This document shows, in pieces, positions 39,774-51,233 of a stretch of DNA of 64,000 nt. Every line of letters starts with the position of its first letter. Within the stretch, counting starts at the first letter, position 1. The notes below the pieces were generated by a model, which was not told the origin of the DNA, ran no database searches, and worked only from the letters and a program-made list of their open reading frames with translations. Made by a program: the position numbers and the translations under genes. Source of the DNA: Rhodanobacter sp. FW104-R8 (lineage in GTDB: Bacteria; Pseudomonadota; Gammaproteobacteria; Xanthomonadales; Rhodanobacteraceae); contig NZ_LVJR01000017.1 of NCBI RefSeq assembly GCF_001617365.1, positions 1 to 64,000 on the forward strand, read 5' to 3'.

Positions 39774-42700
39774 ATGCACGACGAATTCGCCCACCTGCTG
39801 CAACGCGCCGAGTGGCGCTCCAGCTTCGACGAACGCACGCTGGAACGCGCCCGCGCCTATGCCCGTGACGGCAGCGTGTCGAATCTGCACAGTCGCATCG
39901 AGGGCGACGCCCATGTGCTCACTGCGCAGATCGACGGCAGCCGCGGCGAGCGGTACGACTGCCGGGTGGACGTGAACGATCACGGCAAATGGCTCACCGT
40001 GGACACCGACTGCAGCTGCCCGGTGGGCGTCGACTGCAAACATGCCGCCGCCATGCTGATGGTGGCGGCCGGCGAGGGCACAGGGACGGCGAAGCCCACC
40101 GAACCGGCCTGGTTGAGCACACCGCGCGCCGGCACGGAAACGGCGGGCGCCAACGAGGGTTTGACGTCGTGGGAGCACTGGTTGCAGACGCTGCGGCCAC
40201 CTGCCGGCAACCACGAAGCCGAACCGGAACGCCGCTTCGGCGTGATCTTGCGCGGAGACGGCATGTCGCCGATCGCGGGCCTGCTGGCCTACCCCGCCTG
40301 GCTGCGCCCGTCGAAGCAGCCGACCCGCAGCGGACTGGTCGACCCGCAACCGCTGCAGCTGGATAGCCGCCACGGCGCCGTTCCCACGCCGGCCGGCGGC
40401 TGGCCGGCCGCGGCGGCAGCCGCCCTGGTCACCCTGGTACAGCGCCAGTACGTGCCCGTCGGCAACCAGCGCTGGGCGCCGATCCGCGCCGCCCACGAGG
40501 AGCAGGCGCTGGAATATCTGCTGGCGCACTTCCCGGTCTGGTTTGAACGCGGATCCACACCGCTGCAGCGCGCCGAACCGCAACCGCTGCAGCTGTACTG
40601 GCAGGAATCCACCGACGGCAGCCAGCAACTGCGCGCGTGCGTGGCGGCCAGCGACGGCGTGCTGCTGCGCGGTGCCGGCCTGTGGCACGTGCAACCCGCG
40701 CAGGGTCGCTACAGCCGCGTGGATGGCGACCCGCATCTGCTGGACTGCCTGTCACACGCGCCCGTGCTGCAGCCTGCGCAGGTCGCCGCACTGCGCCAGC
40801 GGCTGCAGCGCGGCGACCTGCCCCGGACGCTGCCCAGCCCGATCGACCGCGGTCCGGCCCAGGTCGTGCGCGTGCCTCCGCAGCCAGTGCTGAACCTGCG
40901 CGCCGTCACGCTGAAAACCTGGTCCGGAAAATCACACGACATCGGCTTCGCGCGCCTGGACTTCGACTATGCGGGCCTCCGCCTGCCGCCGACCGACGGC
41001 AGGCGTGCGGTCGAACGGCGGCTGCACGACGGCCACCTGCAGGAGATCCATCGCGACCTGGCCGCCGAGCAACAGGCGGCCGGGCAACTGGAAAAGTTTG
41101 GCGCGTTGCGCCCCGGCCAGGCGCTGTACGAGTACCACCTGCACGGCCACGATGTCGCCGCCAACGACCGCGCGCTGCGTCCCCATCCGCGCAAGCCCCC
41201 GTTGGCGCCGCACGACTGGCGCGACACCATCGACCAGCTCGCCGCCGCCGGTTTTCGCATCGAGTACGAGCCCGGCTTCCCGCACGACGAACTGGTCGAC
41301 ATCGACGCCTGGCACGCCGACATCCAGACCAGCAGCAACGCCTGGTTCGACGTCTCGCTCGGCATCGACATCGGCGGCCAGCGCGTCGACCTGCTGCCGA
41401 TATTGCGCCGCGTGCTGGCCGACCCGGCCTTTCCCCGCGTCGCCCCCGCACGCGAAAGCAAGGGCGCCGTCTGGCGCGTGATGGTGGACGAGAAACGCAG
41501 CGTCGAGATGCCGCTGGCGCGCCTGCGCGCGCTGATCGAGCCGCTGCTGGAATGGCTCGAAGGGGGCGAGGCGCTGCGCCTGCACCGCAGCCAGGCGCAC
41601 CGCCTGCAGGCGCTGGCCGACGATGCTCAACTCAGCTGGCGCGGCGGCGAGGCGCTGCGCGTGCAATTGGATCTGCTCGATGGCGCCACGCGCAGCGCGA
41701 AGGCACCGAAAGGCTTCAAGGCCACCCTGCGCCCCTACCAGCGCGACGGCCTGGCCTGGCTGGATTTCCTCGGCGCAGCGGGCCTGGGCGGCATCCTCGC
41801 CGACGACATGGGGCTGGGCAAGACCGTGCAAGTGCTGGCGCACATCCTCGGCGAAAAGCAGCGCGGCCGACTGGCCGAGCCGGCGCTGGTGATCTGCCCC
41901 ACCTCGCTGGTCGGCAACTGGCAGGCCGAGTCCGCGCGCTTCGCGCCTGCGCTGAACGTACTGGTGATCCACGGCGCCGACCGCGCCGATCGCTACGACG
42001 ACATCGCCGCGCACGACCTGGTCATCACCACCTATCCGCTGCTGCCGCGCGACCGCGACAAACTGGTGGAAACACGTTTCGCCCTGCTGGTGCTGGACGA
42101 GGCACAGGCGATCAAGAACGCCGCCAGCCAGGCCGCCCAGGTGGTACGCGAGATCCCTGCCACGCGGCGGCTGGCGATGACCGGCACCCCGCTGGAAAAC
42201 CACCTCGGCGAACTGTGGGCGCAGTTCGACGCGGTGGAACCGGGCCTGCTCGGCAGTCAGCGCCAGTTCGCCCGGCTGTACCGCACGCCGATCGAGAAGC
42301 GTCGCGACAACGAACGCCAGCAACGTCTTAACCGCCGCATCGGCCCGCTGCTGCTGCGCCGGCGCAAGGACGACGTGCTCACCGAGCTGCCACCCAAGAG
42401 CGAGATCGTGCGCACGCTGGAACTCGAAGGTGACCAGCGCGCGCTGTACGAAACCCTGCGCCTGGCCCAGCACCAGCGCGTGCAGCAGGTGGTGAAGGAA
42501 CGCGGCCTGGCGCAGGCCGGCATCATCGTGCTCGACGCGCTGCTGAAACTGCGCCAGGCCTGCTGCGACCCGCGCCTGGTCAAGCTGCCCAGCGCGAAGA
42601 AGGTCGGGGCCAGCGCCAAGCTCGACGCCCTGCTCGAACTGCTCGACGGCCTGCTCGACGACGGCCGCCGCGTGCTGCTGTTCTCGCAGTTCACCGAGAT

Positions 42701-43130
42701 GCTCGCGCTGATCGAAGCAGCACTCGCCAAACGCGGCATCGCCCACCAGACCCTCACCGGGCAGACCCCGGCGCGCGAACGCACCGCCCTGGTCAAGCGC
42801 TTCCAGCAAGGCAACGTGCCGCTGTTCCTGATCAGCCTGAAAGCCGGCGGCGTCGGCCTGAACCTCACCGCCGCCGACACCGTGATCCACTACGACCCGT
42901 GGTGGAACCCCGCGGTGGAAGCCCAGGCCACCGACCGCGCTCACCGCATCGGCCAGGACAAGCCGGTGTTCGTCTACAAGCTGATCGCCAGCGGCACAGT
43001 GGAAGAAAAGATCCAGGCTATGCAGGGCCGCAAGGCCGAGCTGGCGCACGCCGTGCTCGAAGGCGGCGGCGCCAGCACCAAGTTGCGCTTTGACGAGGAT
43101 GACCTGCGCGAGCTGTTCGCACCGCTTTAG
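39774..43130 (+). CDS. SWIM zinc-finger SNF2/HepA-type helicase
   Basis: This 1118-aa protein starts with a SWIM zinc finger (CSCPVGVDCKH, about residues 82-92). A long central region follows, and then a C-terminal SNF2 ATPase: LADDMGLGKTVQVLAH (Walker A), LVLDEAQAIKN (DEAQ box), MTGTPLENHLGELW, LLFSQFTEML, ISLKAGGVGLNLTAADTVIHYDPWWNPAVEAQATDRAHRIGQ. Such proteins remodel nucleic acid-protein complexes, as RapA does for RNA polymerase; this one's role is unknown. It lies 486 bp before cas3 on the same strand but has host-like GC, so I treat it as the chromosomal flank of the CRISPR locus. Confidence 0.9.
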   Translation: MHDEFAHLLQRAEWRSSFDERTLERARAYARDGSVSNLHSRIEGDAHVLTAQIDGSRGERYDCRVDVNDHGKWLTVDTDCSCPVGVDCKHAAAMLMVAAGEGTGTAKPTEPAWLSTPRAGTETAGANEGLTSWEHWLQTLRPPAGNHEAEPERRFGVILRGDGMSPIAGLLAYPAWLRPSKQPTRSGLVDPQPLQLDSRHGAVPTPAGGWPAAAAAALVTLVQRQYVPVGNQRWAPIRAAHEEQALEYLLAHFPVWFERGSTPLQRAEPQPLQLYWQESTDGSQQLRACVAASDGVLLRGAGLWHVQPAQGRYSRVDGDPHLLDCLSHAPVLQPAQVAALRQRLQRGDLPRTLPSPIDRGPAQVVRVPPQPVLNLRAVTLKTWSGKSHDIGFARLDFDYAGLRLPPTDGRRAVERRLHDGHLQEIHRDLAAEQQAAGQLEKFGALRPGQALYEYHLHGHDVAANDRALRPHPRKPPLAPHDWRDTIDQLAAAGFRIEYEPGFPHDELVDIDAWHADIQTSSNAWFDVSLGIDIGGQRVDLLPILRRVLADPAFPRVAPARESKGAVWRVMVDEKRSVEMPLARLRALIEPLLEWLEGGEALRLHRSQAHRLQALADDAQLSWRGGEALRVQLDLLDGATRSAKAPKGFKATLRPYQRDGLAWLDFLGAAGLGGILADDMGLGKTVQVLAHILGEKQRGRLAEPALVICPTSLVGNWQAESARFAPALNVLVIHGADRADRYDDIAAHDLVITTYPLLPRDRDKLVETRFALLVLDEAQAIKNAASQAAQVVREIPATRRLAMTGTPLENHLGELWAQFDAVEPGLLGSQRQFARLYRTPIEKRRDNERQQRLNRRIGPLLLRRRKDDVLTELPPKSEIVRTLELEGDQRALYETLRLAQHQRVQQVVKERGLAQAGIIVLDALLKLRQACCDPRLVKLPSAKKVGASAKLDALLELLDGLLDDGRRVLLFSQFTEMLALIEAALAKRGIAHQTLTGQTPARERTALVKRFQQGNVPLFLISLKAGGVGLNLTAADTVIHYDPWWNPAVEAQATDRAHRIGQDKPVFVYKLIASGTVEEKIQAMQGRKAELAHAVLEGGGASTKLRFDEDDLRELFAPL

Positions 43131-43615
43131 CTGCCACACCTGCGCCCCACATCGCACAACACCAGGGACAGCGCGCTCCCACCTGTGTGTTGACCAAGAC
43201 GCGCTGAAAACGAAGTCTCCAGACCGGAGGATGCGTGTAGTGATGCCGGCTGCGTCGCAGGATATGCGACTGCCGCATGCGACAAGCATTTGCCATGTCC
43301 GCAAACGCGGGCGTAGGCTCCGACACCAGGGGGACATGCATGGATACGCATATCCGGTCACCATTTCGCACCGACAGGTGCGAAACGGTCGCTGCACTAC
43401 GGCGATACACCGCTCAATCCACCCGGCAAGTGTCGGGAGCACTCTCCTGCTCCCGTTTATCTCGCTCCACCATCAGCCGCCACGCGCACCCCGCCCGTGG
43501 CGACCGCCGTCATGCCTCGGGAAATCGATATGGAATTTGATGCTTTCTTTTGCCGGGCGTCCGGCCAATCTGGGGATACGCCAAGCTTCTGACAAGAAGG
43601 AAAGATTCGATACCC
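43131..43615. other. 485-bp spacer upstream of cas3 with hairpins
   Basis: No convincing gene is present. It contains a GTCGCA-N5-TGCGAC dyad (43254-43270) with TGCGAC repeated at 43278. It also has a perfect TTTCGCACC-gaca-GGTGCGAAA stem (43364-43385). A 26-codon frame (43512-43592) lies just before cas3 without a ribosome site. AT content rises toward cas3, so the promoter of the interference operon is probably near 43520-43600. Confidence 0.5.
43364..43385. promoter_or_regulatory. Perfect 9-bp hairpin upstream of cas3
   Basis: TTTCGCACC and GGTGCGAAA pair perfectly around GACA, about 230 bp before the cas3 start and about 235 bp after the helicase stop. No T-run follows. It could be an operator, a processed leader structure or part of a small RNA. 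Confidence 0.4.
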
Positions 43616-46458
43616 ATGAACGACATGCCTGCAACCAAGAGGGATGCGACGGTGTTCGCCCAGCAATTCGAAACGCTGACAGGATTCAAGCCAATGCGGT
43701 GGCAACAGCGCCTGTATGACGAACACTTCGTCAAGGGTTCATTGCCTTCGGCGGTCAGCTTGCCCACCGGCCTAGGCAAGACGGCGGTCATGGCGATCTG
43801 GATGATTGCGCTGGCGCAGCAGATGAAGTCAGGTCGAGTCAGCTTGCCCCGCCGCCTGGTCTATGTTGTGGACCGGCGCACCGTGGTTGATCAGGCGACG
43901 AAGTTCGCCGAAGACTTGCGAGCGAATCTGGGCAAACCTGAAGCCAGCGAGCTTGCTGCTGCCTTAGGCCTGGGCGAAGGCGAACTCTTGCCCATCTCCA
44001 CCCTGCGCGGTCAGTTCGTGGACAACCGCGACTGGTTGGAAGACCCCTCGCGCCTGGCCATCGTCGTCGGCACGGTGGACATGATCGGTTCGCGCCAGTT
44101 GTTCGAGGGCTACGGCGTTAGCCGCAAGATGCGGCCATACCACGCCGGACTGCTGGGTGCGGACACGCTGGTGCTGCTGGACGAAGCGCACCTGGTGCCG
44201 CCCTTCGAGGCGCTGCTGGCCGAGATAACCGAGAACACCAAGCGATATGGTCCGAGGGATGAAGGGCTCGGCCGACTGATTCCGAAATTTCAACTATTGC
44301 CGTTGTCGGCCACCGGGCGCAGACAGACGCTGCAGCCATTTACGCTGGAAGAAAAGGATTTCCACGATCCCGACGATGCCACCGTGCTGGAACGTCTATT
44401 CGCGAAAAAGCGCCTGACCCTGCTCGAGCGGGGTGGCAGAAACCTTGAAGACGCCTTGGCCTGGCAAGCCTGGGCCCTGGCGCGAGAGACTCATGGGCAG
44501 AACGATGACGAGAACACCAAGACAACCTTCAAGCCCGTACGCGTCATCGTCTATTGCAATTCTCGCGACGTGGCAGAGAAGGTCGAGGCCGCACTGAACA
44601 ATAAAGCCAAGAAAACCCCTGTTGATGGAAGGACGGAGCTTTTCGTTGGCGCGCGCCGGGTGAGGGAACGTATCAACGCAGAACAGAGATTGAGAGACCT
44701 AGGCTTCCTTGCGGGCATGGGCGAGCAAACCGCGCCCGCCTTTCTGGTGGCCACCTCGGCGGGCGAAGTCGGGATCGACCTGGATGCCGACCACATGGTC
44801 TGCGACCTCGTGGCGTGGGAGCGCATGGTGCAGCGTTTTGGACGCGTGAATCGGCGCGGCGGCGAAGGGCGGCGGGCGGACATCGTGGTGCTCCTTGAAT
44901 CGGAGCCAAAACCCAAAAAGGCGGCGCAAGATGCGCTAAATAAACCAGAGGGGCTGCGTAACGACAAAGAACATAGGGCCATTGAGGACTATCAAAAGTC
45001 AGTCGAGACGGCCCAGATGGAGCAAAAGAAGTTGCAAGCACCTTTCGGAGAGGCTTTGCAGAAGCACCTAGACGACAGCTTCGACGTCAGCCCCGAATCC
45101 CTGCGCCAACTGAACGAACAAGCCGGCAAGGACGAAAAACTGGCCCAACTCATCGCCGATGCCAGCTCCCCCATGCCGCTGCGCCCAGCGCTCAATCGCG
45201 CGCTAGTGGATGCCTGGAGTATGACTTCTTTGCCCGAGCACACCGGGCGCCCCGAAGTTGTGCCTTGGCTACGTGGCTGGGTGGATGAGTTGCCACAAAC
45301 CTCGGTGGTTTGGCGCAAATACCTGCCTGTGCGCACAAAGCCGCAGGTGGCGGAGAAGGAAATCGAGGACTTCTTCGAGGCTGCGCCCATCCACACCAGC
45401 GAGAAGCTGGAGACGGAGACGTTCCGCATCATGGGGTGGTTGCAGACGCGAGCAGATACGCACATGCCGGACGACATCATCGGGATATTGCTTGGGACAG
45501 ATGGGGAGGCTGTTCAGGTACTGAAGCGAAAGGATGTCCCGTTGTCCAAGGGCGCGTCGGACTACGACAAGAAAAGGTTCCAGTCGCTCTTGTCCGGCAA
45601 AACGCTGGTGATGTCTGCCAGCTTCGGTGGGCTCAACGGTGGCTTGCTCAGTAATGGCGCAGATGAGGTGCCTCCCACTGCCGATGGTGATGAGCCTTGG
45701 ATGGGTGCAGACGCAGCCACGCCCGTCATCCACTTTCGCATCATCGAACGCGCCGCGGAACCTGACAAAGACAGCGACGACGTCTGGCGCGAAAGTCTGC
45801 GTTTCGACCGGAAGCGCAACGACGACGGCGAGGCCACGCTCTGGCTCTCCATCCAGAAATGGCGCAACGCCTCCAACACCGAGAACGACCGCGCCGAAGG
45901 GCGACCACAGGCGCTGGCCGAACACCAGTGTTGGGCGGCGAAGTGCGCAGAAGCGATCGGCAAGCGACTGCGTTTGCCGGATGACTACATCGCCATGCTG
46001 GTGACCGCCGCGCGACTGCATGACGAAGGCAAGCGCGCCAAACGCTGGCAACGAGCATTCAACGCGGAACGTGACAAGAAGAAATGCGGCATATCTGACG
46101 ACTTGGCAAAAACGCGCGGCCCCATCAATCAGGCCGTGCTGGGCGGCTACCGGCATGAATTCGGTTCGCTGCCGCGTGCGCTGGACGACGTCGAGTTCAA
46201 GAAGCTCCCGAACGAATTGCAGGACCTCGCCCTGCACCTGATCGCCGCGCACCACGGCTACGCACGGCCCTTGATCGCCACCGCCGGTTGCGAGGATGCG
46301 CCCCCCTCCGCACTGGAAGAACGCGCCCGCGAAGTGGCCTTGCGCTTTGCCCGCCTGCAAAAGCGCTGGGGGCCGTGGGGCCTGGCGTGGTGGGAGGCAC
46401 TGCTGCGCGCCGCCGATGCGCAGGCCTCGCGTGACAACGACAAGAGAGAGAAGAACTG

Positions 46459-46459
<1 letters not shown>
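43616..46459 (+). CDS. cas3: Type I-G CRISPR nuclease-helicase Cas3 (C-terminal HD)
   Basis: This 947-aa protein unwinds and degrades target DNA after recruitment by Cascade. The helicase is N-terminal: Walker A LPTGLGKTAVM (about 48-58), DEAH box LLDEAHLVPP (Asp about 188), SAT-like PLSAT, and motif VI QRFGRVNRRG (about 405). The HD nuclease is C-terminal: LHDEGK (His802-Asp803), GGYRHEFGS (about 843) and AAHHGYARP (about 878). This helicase-first order is the type I-U/I-G Cas3 layout, opposite to most type I Cas3. ATG 43616 is chosen over an upstream frame; its ribosome site is weak. The stop overlaps the cas8 start as TGATG. GC looks lower than in the flanking helicase. Confidence 0.93.
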
Positions 46460-48531
<2,072 letters not shown>

Positions 48532-48532
<1 letters not shown>

Positions 48533-50703
48533 TGACCCGCGCCCTCCTCATCTCCGTCCGCTTCCACGACAACCGCTACCATGGCACGGGCGACTGGCCG
48601 CCATCGCCGGCGCGCCTGTTCCAGGCGCTGGTGGCGGCAGCGACGTTACCGGGGCTGGATACCGACAAGCGCAATGCGCTCAAGTGGCTGGAAAAGCTTG
48701 GCGCACCAACTATCGCTGCGCCTGCAGCGCACAGCGGGCAGAACGTCAATCTGTTCGTGCCGAACAACGATCTGGATGCCAAGGGTGGCGACGTTCGGCG
48801 CATCGCGGAAATCCGCAGCGCGACCAAGCATATCCGCCCGCGCCTGTTTGACGCCACCGTGCCGCTGCTCTACATCTGGCACTTTGACGGCGACGAAAGC
48901 CAGGCCAAGTGCATCTGCAACATTGCCAACGACCTCTATCAACTTGGCCGTGGCGTGGATATGGCTTGGGCAATTGGTGAACTGGTCGATGAAGCAAGGG
49001 TCGAAGAGCAGCTGGGCGACTATCCCAGCGTCATCTACCGCCCATCCGAGAGCGGCAAGGGCCTGGCGTTGGATTGCCCTGACGACGGTTCGCTCGATAG
49101 CCTCGAAATTCGGCACAAAGCGAACGCTCAACGCTTCACGCACGTCAACAGCAAAACCCAGTTTACGAATGCACCCAGACCGCGTTTTCGTACCGTTTCC
49201 TACAACAGCCCGGCAGCGCGCCTGCTGTTCGAATTGCGGTGCACCACCGCGCCCGGCGCACCCTTTGCGCCTTGGCCGTTGAAAAGCGCGGCGGCACTGG
49301 TTCGGACGTTGCGTGACGGCGCATGCGCGCGGCTTGAAAAGCACTTCAATGGCAGCGGTGTGGTGGAGAAGGTGCTGATCGGCCGCAACGCCACCGAAGC
49401 CGACAAGACACAGCGCATCCGTATCATCCCGCTACCGTCCATCGGCCATGTCCATGCCGACCCTGACATTCGCCGCGTGCTGGTGGAGGTGCCGCCGGAT
49501 TGCCCGATACGCGCGGACGATGTTGCCTGGGGCTTTGCGGGCCTGGAAGTCATTTCGCCCGTGCTCAACGAAGAAACCGGCGAAATCCTCTCCTCACCGG
49601 TCGAACTGGTGAAGGCGGATGGCGACTCCATGCTGGCGCATTACGGCGTGACGGAAGAACGTACTTCTCGCCTGTGGCGCAGCGTGACGCCGCTGGCTTT
49701 GCCGGAGGATGCAAAGCGGCGGCGTATCAATCCCGCCAAATTGCGCGAGGAAGCCAAGGGCGGCAAAGAGCGTGCCGATGAACAGCAGTGTGCCTGCTAT
49801 GCCGTCATACAGGCGCTGTACCATGCCGGCCGGCGTGAAAAGGTGGCCGGTCTTCGCGTGCAGCGCGAACCCTTCTATGCCAAGGGCGAACGCGCCGAAG
49901 CCTTTGCGACCGGTACGCGCTTTTCAAAGCACCAGCTTTGGCACGTAGAAATCGAATTTGCCGAAGCCGTCAGCGGGCCGCTGCTGCTGGGAAACGGGCG
50001 TTACAGTGGTCTGGGCTTGATGGCTCCGGTTCAACAAGTAGAAGGCGTACTGGCATTCAGCATCGTGGATGGCCTGGCCGCCGACGCCGAACCTTTGCAA
50101 CTGGCTCGCGCTCTGCGCCGGGCCGTGATGACGCGAGTGCAGAACGAAATGGGTGCACGGGAAAAGCTTCCCGTTTTTTTCACCGGTCACGAAGCCGATG
50201 GCTCCACAGCGCGGCGTGGCGGGCACGCGCATCTGGCTTTCGTGCCCGACTTGGCGCGCCAGCGCCTGCTGGTGATTGCCCCGCACGTGATTGAACACCG
50301 GAAACCATTCAAGGATGAATGCGACCATCTGAAAACGCTGGCGCGTGCACTGGCCGGTTTGAGTGAATTGCGCGCGGGGCGTGCCGGCAAGCTCGGACTG
50401 AAACGGGTGGAAGTCAACCCAGATACCGACCCGCTGTTCGCCCCATCCAAAGCATGGGCAGTAGCCACACCCTACGCGCCCACACGCCACGCCAAGCGAA
50501 ATGGCCGCGATTCCCTGCAAAACGATGTGTTGCGAGAAGTGCAGCGCCGTCAGTTGCCTGTGCCGCTGGCGGTAGAGGAGAAAGGCGCGAATTTGTTGTT
50601 GAGATTCAGCGTGGCCGTGCCAGGTCCCGTGATGCTGGGCAAGACGATGCATTTCGGTGGCGGCTTATTCACTTGCTGCGTTAAGGAACGTGATCATACG
50701 TGA
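48532..50703 (+). CDS. csb2: Type I-G Cas5-Cas6 fusion (Csb2, GSU0054-like)
   Basis: This 723-aa protein fuses a Cas5-like N-terminal half (LLISVRFHDNRYHGTGDWPPSPARLFQALVAA, residues 4-35) to a Cas6-like C-terminal half. The latter has GGHAHLAFVPDLARQRLLVIAPHV near 560 and the glycine-rich end PGPVMLGKTMHFGGGLF. In type I-G the fusion both caps the crRNA 5' handle and cuts pre-crRNA in the repeat, so no separate cas6 is needed and none is seen. It is the last gene of the interference operon. Its start overlaps the cas7 stop. The C-terminal GP..LG....H.G.GLF pattern reappears in broken form just downstream (50761-50857). Confidence 0.9.
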
Positions 50704-50760
50704 CATTACCTCCTACCGTTTCCGCAACCAGTGCGGCCTCGATCAGCTCGACCGGCTGTC

Positions 50761-50857
50761 GGGTTCTGGCGCCTGATCTTCACCGAACCCGCACAAGGTC
50801 CATTTGCGCTCGGCTTCCCACCACTACGCACTGGACCTACTCGGACCGGCGCGCTGA
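50761..50857 (+). pseudogene. Frameshifted remnant resembling the C-terminus of a second csb2
   Basis: Read from 50761, one frame gives GFWRLIFTEPAQGPFALG. The neighbouring frame then gives ASHHYALDLLGPAR and a stop at 50855-50857. This lines up with the end of the intact csb2 (LLRFSVAVPGPVMLGKTMHFGGGLF): the L.F, GP, LG and His positions match at the same spacing. No start codon or upstream domain remains. It lies 58 bp after the intact csb2 stop and about 60 bp before hipB. I infer a scar of an older Cas5-Cas6 gene; the match is short and needs a profile comparison. Confidence 0.55.
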
Positions 50858-50881
50858 ATAGTAAAAATAGAATATAAACTT

Positions 50882-50902
50882 GTCATTTACTCGACTAATG
50901 AC
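50882..50902. promoter_or_regulatory. Probable HipB operator overlapping the hipBA promoter
   Basis: GTCATT and AATGAC flank 9 bases in a perfect dyad, 14 bp before the hipB start. It is embedded in a sharply AT-rich stretch (50859-50915) that contains TAGAATATAA-like promoter sequence. XRE antitoxins usually repress their own operon by binding such a site. Confidence 0.6.
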
Positions 50903-50915
50903 TATTTTATTTTCC

Positions 50916-51233
50916 ATGCCAAAGCGCACCCCACCCATCTTCCCGGCCACCTCCCGCCAGCTCGCCCTGCTGGGCGAGCGCTTGCGCGCGGCGCGCTTGC
51001 GGCGGCGGATGACGCAGGCGGCGTTGGCGACGCGGGCGGACGTGTCGCTGCCGACTCTGCGCAAGCTGGAACAGGGCGAGCCGTCGAGCAGCCTGGCGAC
51101 GTTGCTGCGCACGCTGCAGGTGCTGGGGCTGGATCAGGACATCGAGCTGCTGGCGAAGGACGACGAGGTCGGCCGACGGCTGCAGGACATCCACCAGGTC
51201 GGCGCACCGCGCGGCAGGTCGCGCACGTCGTGA
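50916..51233 (+). CDS. hipB: HipB-like XRE antitoxin
   Basis: This 105-aa DNA-binding protein has an XRE helix-turn-helix at about residues 20-75 (LGERLRAARLRRRMTQAALATRADVSLPTLRKLEQGEPSSSLATLLRTLQVLG). A short tail RLQDIHQVGAPRGRSRTS follows. It resembles HipB antitoxins, which bind and silence HipA and repress the operon. ATG 50916 is preferred over an upstream ATG at 50880 because it lies after the AT-rich promoter and dyad. The stop overlaps the hipA GTG start as GTGA, the usual coupling for antitoxin-toxin pairs. It interrupts the CRISPR locus between csb2 and cas4-cas1. Confidence 0.85.
   Translation: MPKRTPPIFPATSRQLALLGERLRAARLRRRMTQAALATRADVSLPTLRKLEQGEPSSSLATLLRTLQVLGLDQDIELLAKDDEVGRRLQDIHQVGAPRGRSRTS

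Noticed and set aside
39774-43130. The SWIM-SNF2 helicase as a defence gene of the CRISPR island
   Set aside because: Its composition is host-like, it is separated from cas3 by a 485-bp spacer, and such helicases are common chromosomal genes, so there is no positive sign of a defence role.
43512-43592. A 26-codon frame just before cas3 as a leader peptide or antitoxin
   Set aside because: It has no ribosome site, no recognisable pattern and overlaps the likely promoter region, so support is too thin to call a gene.
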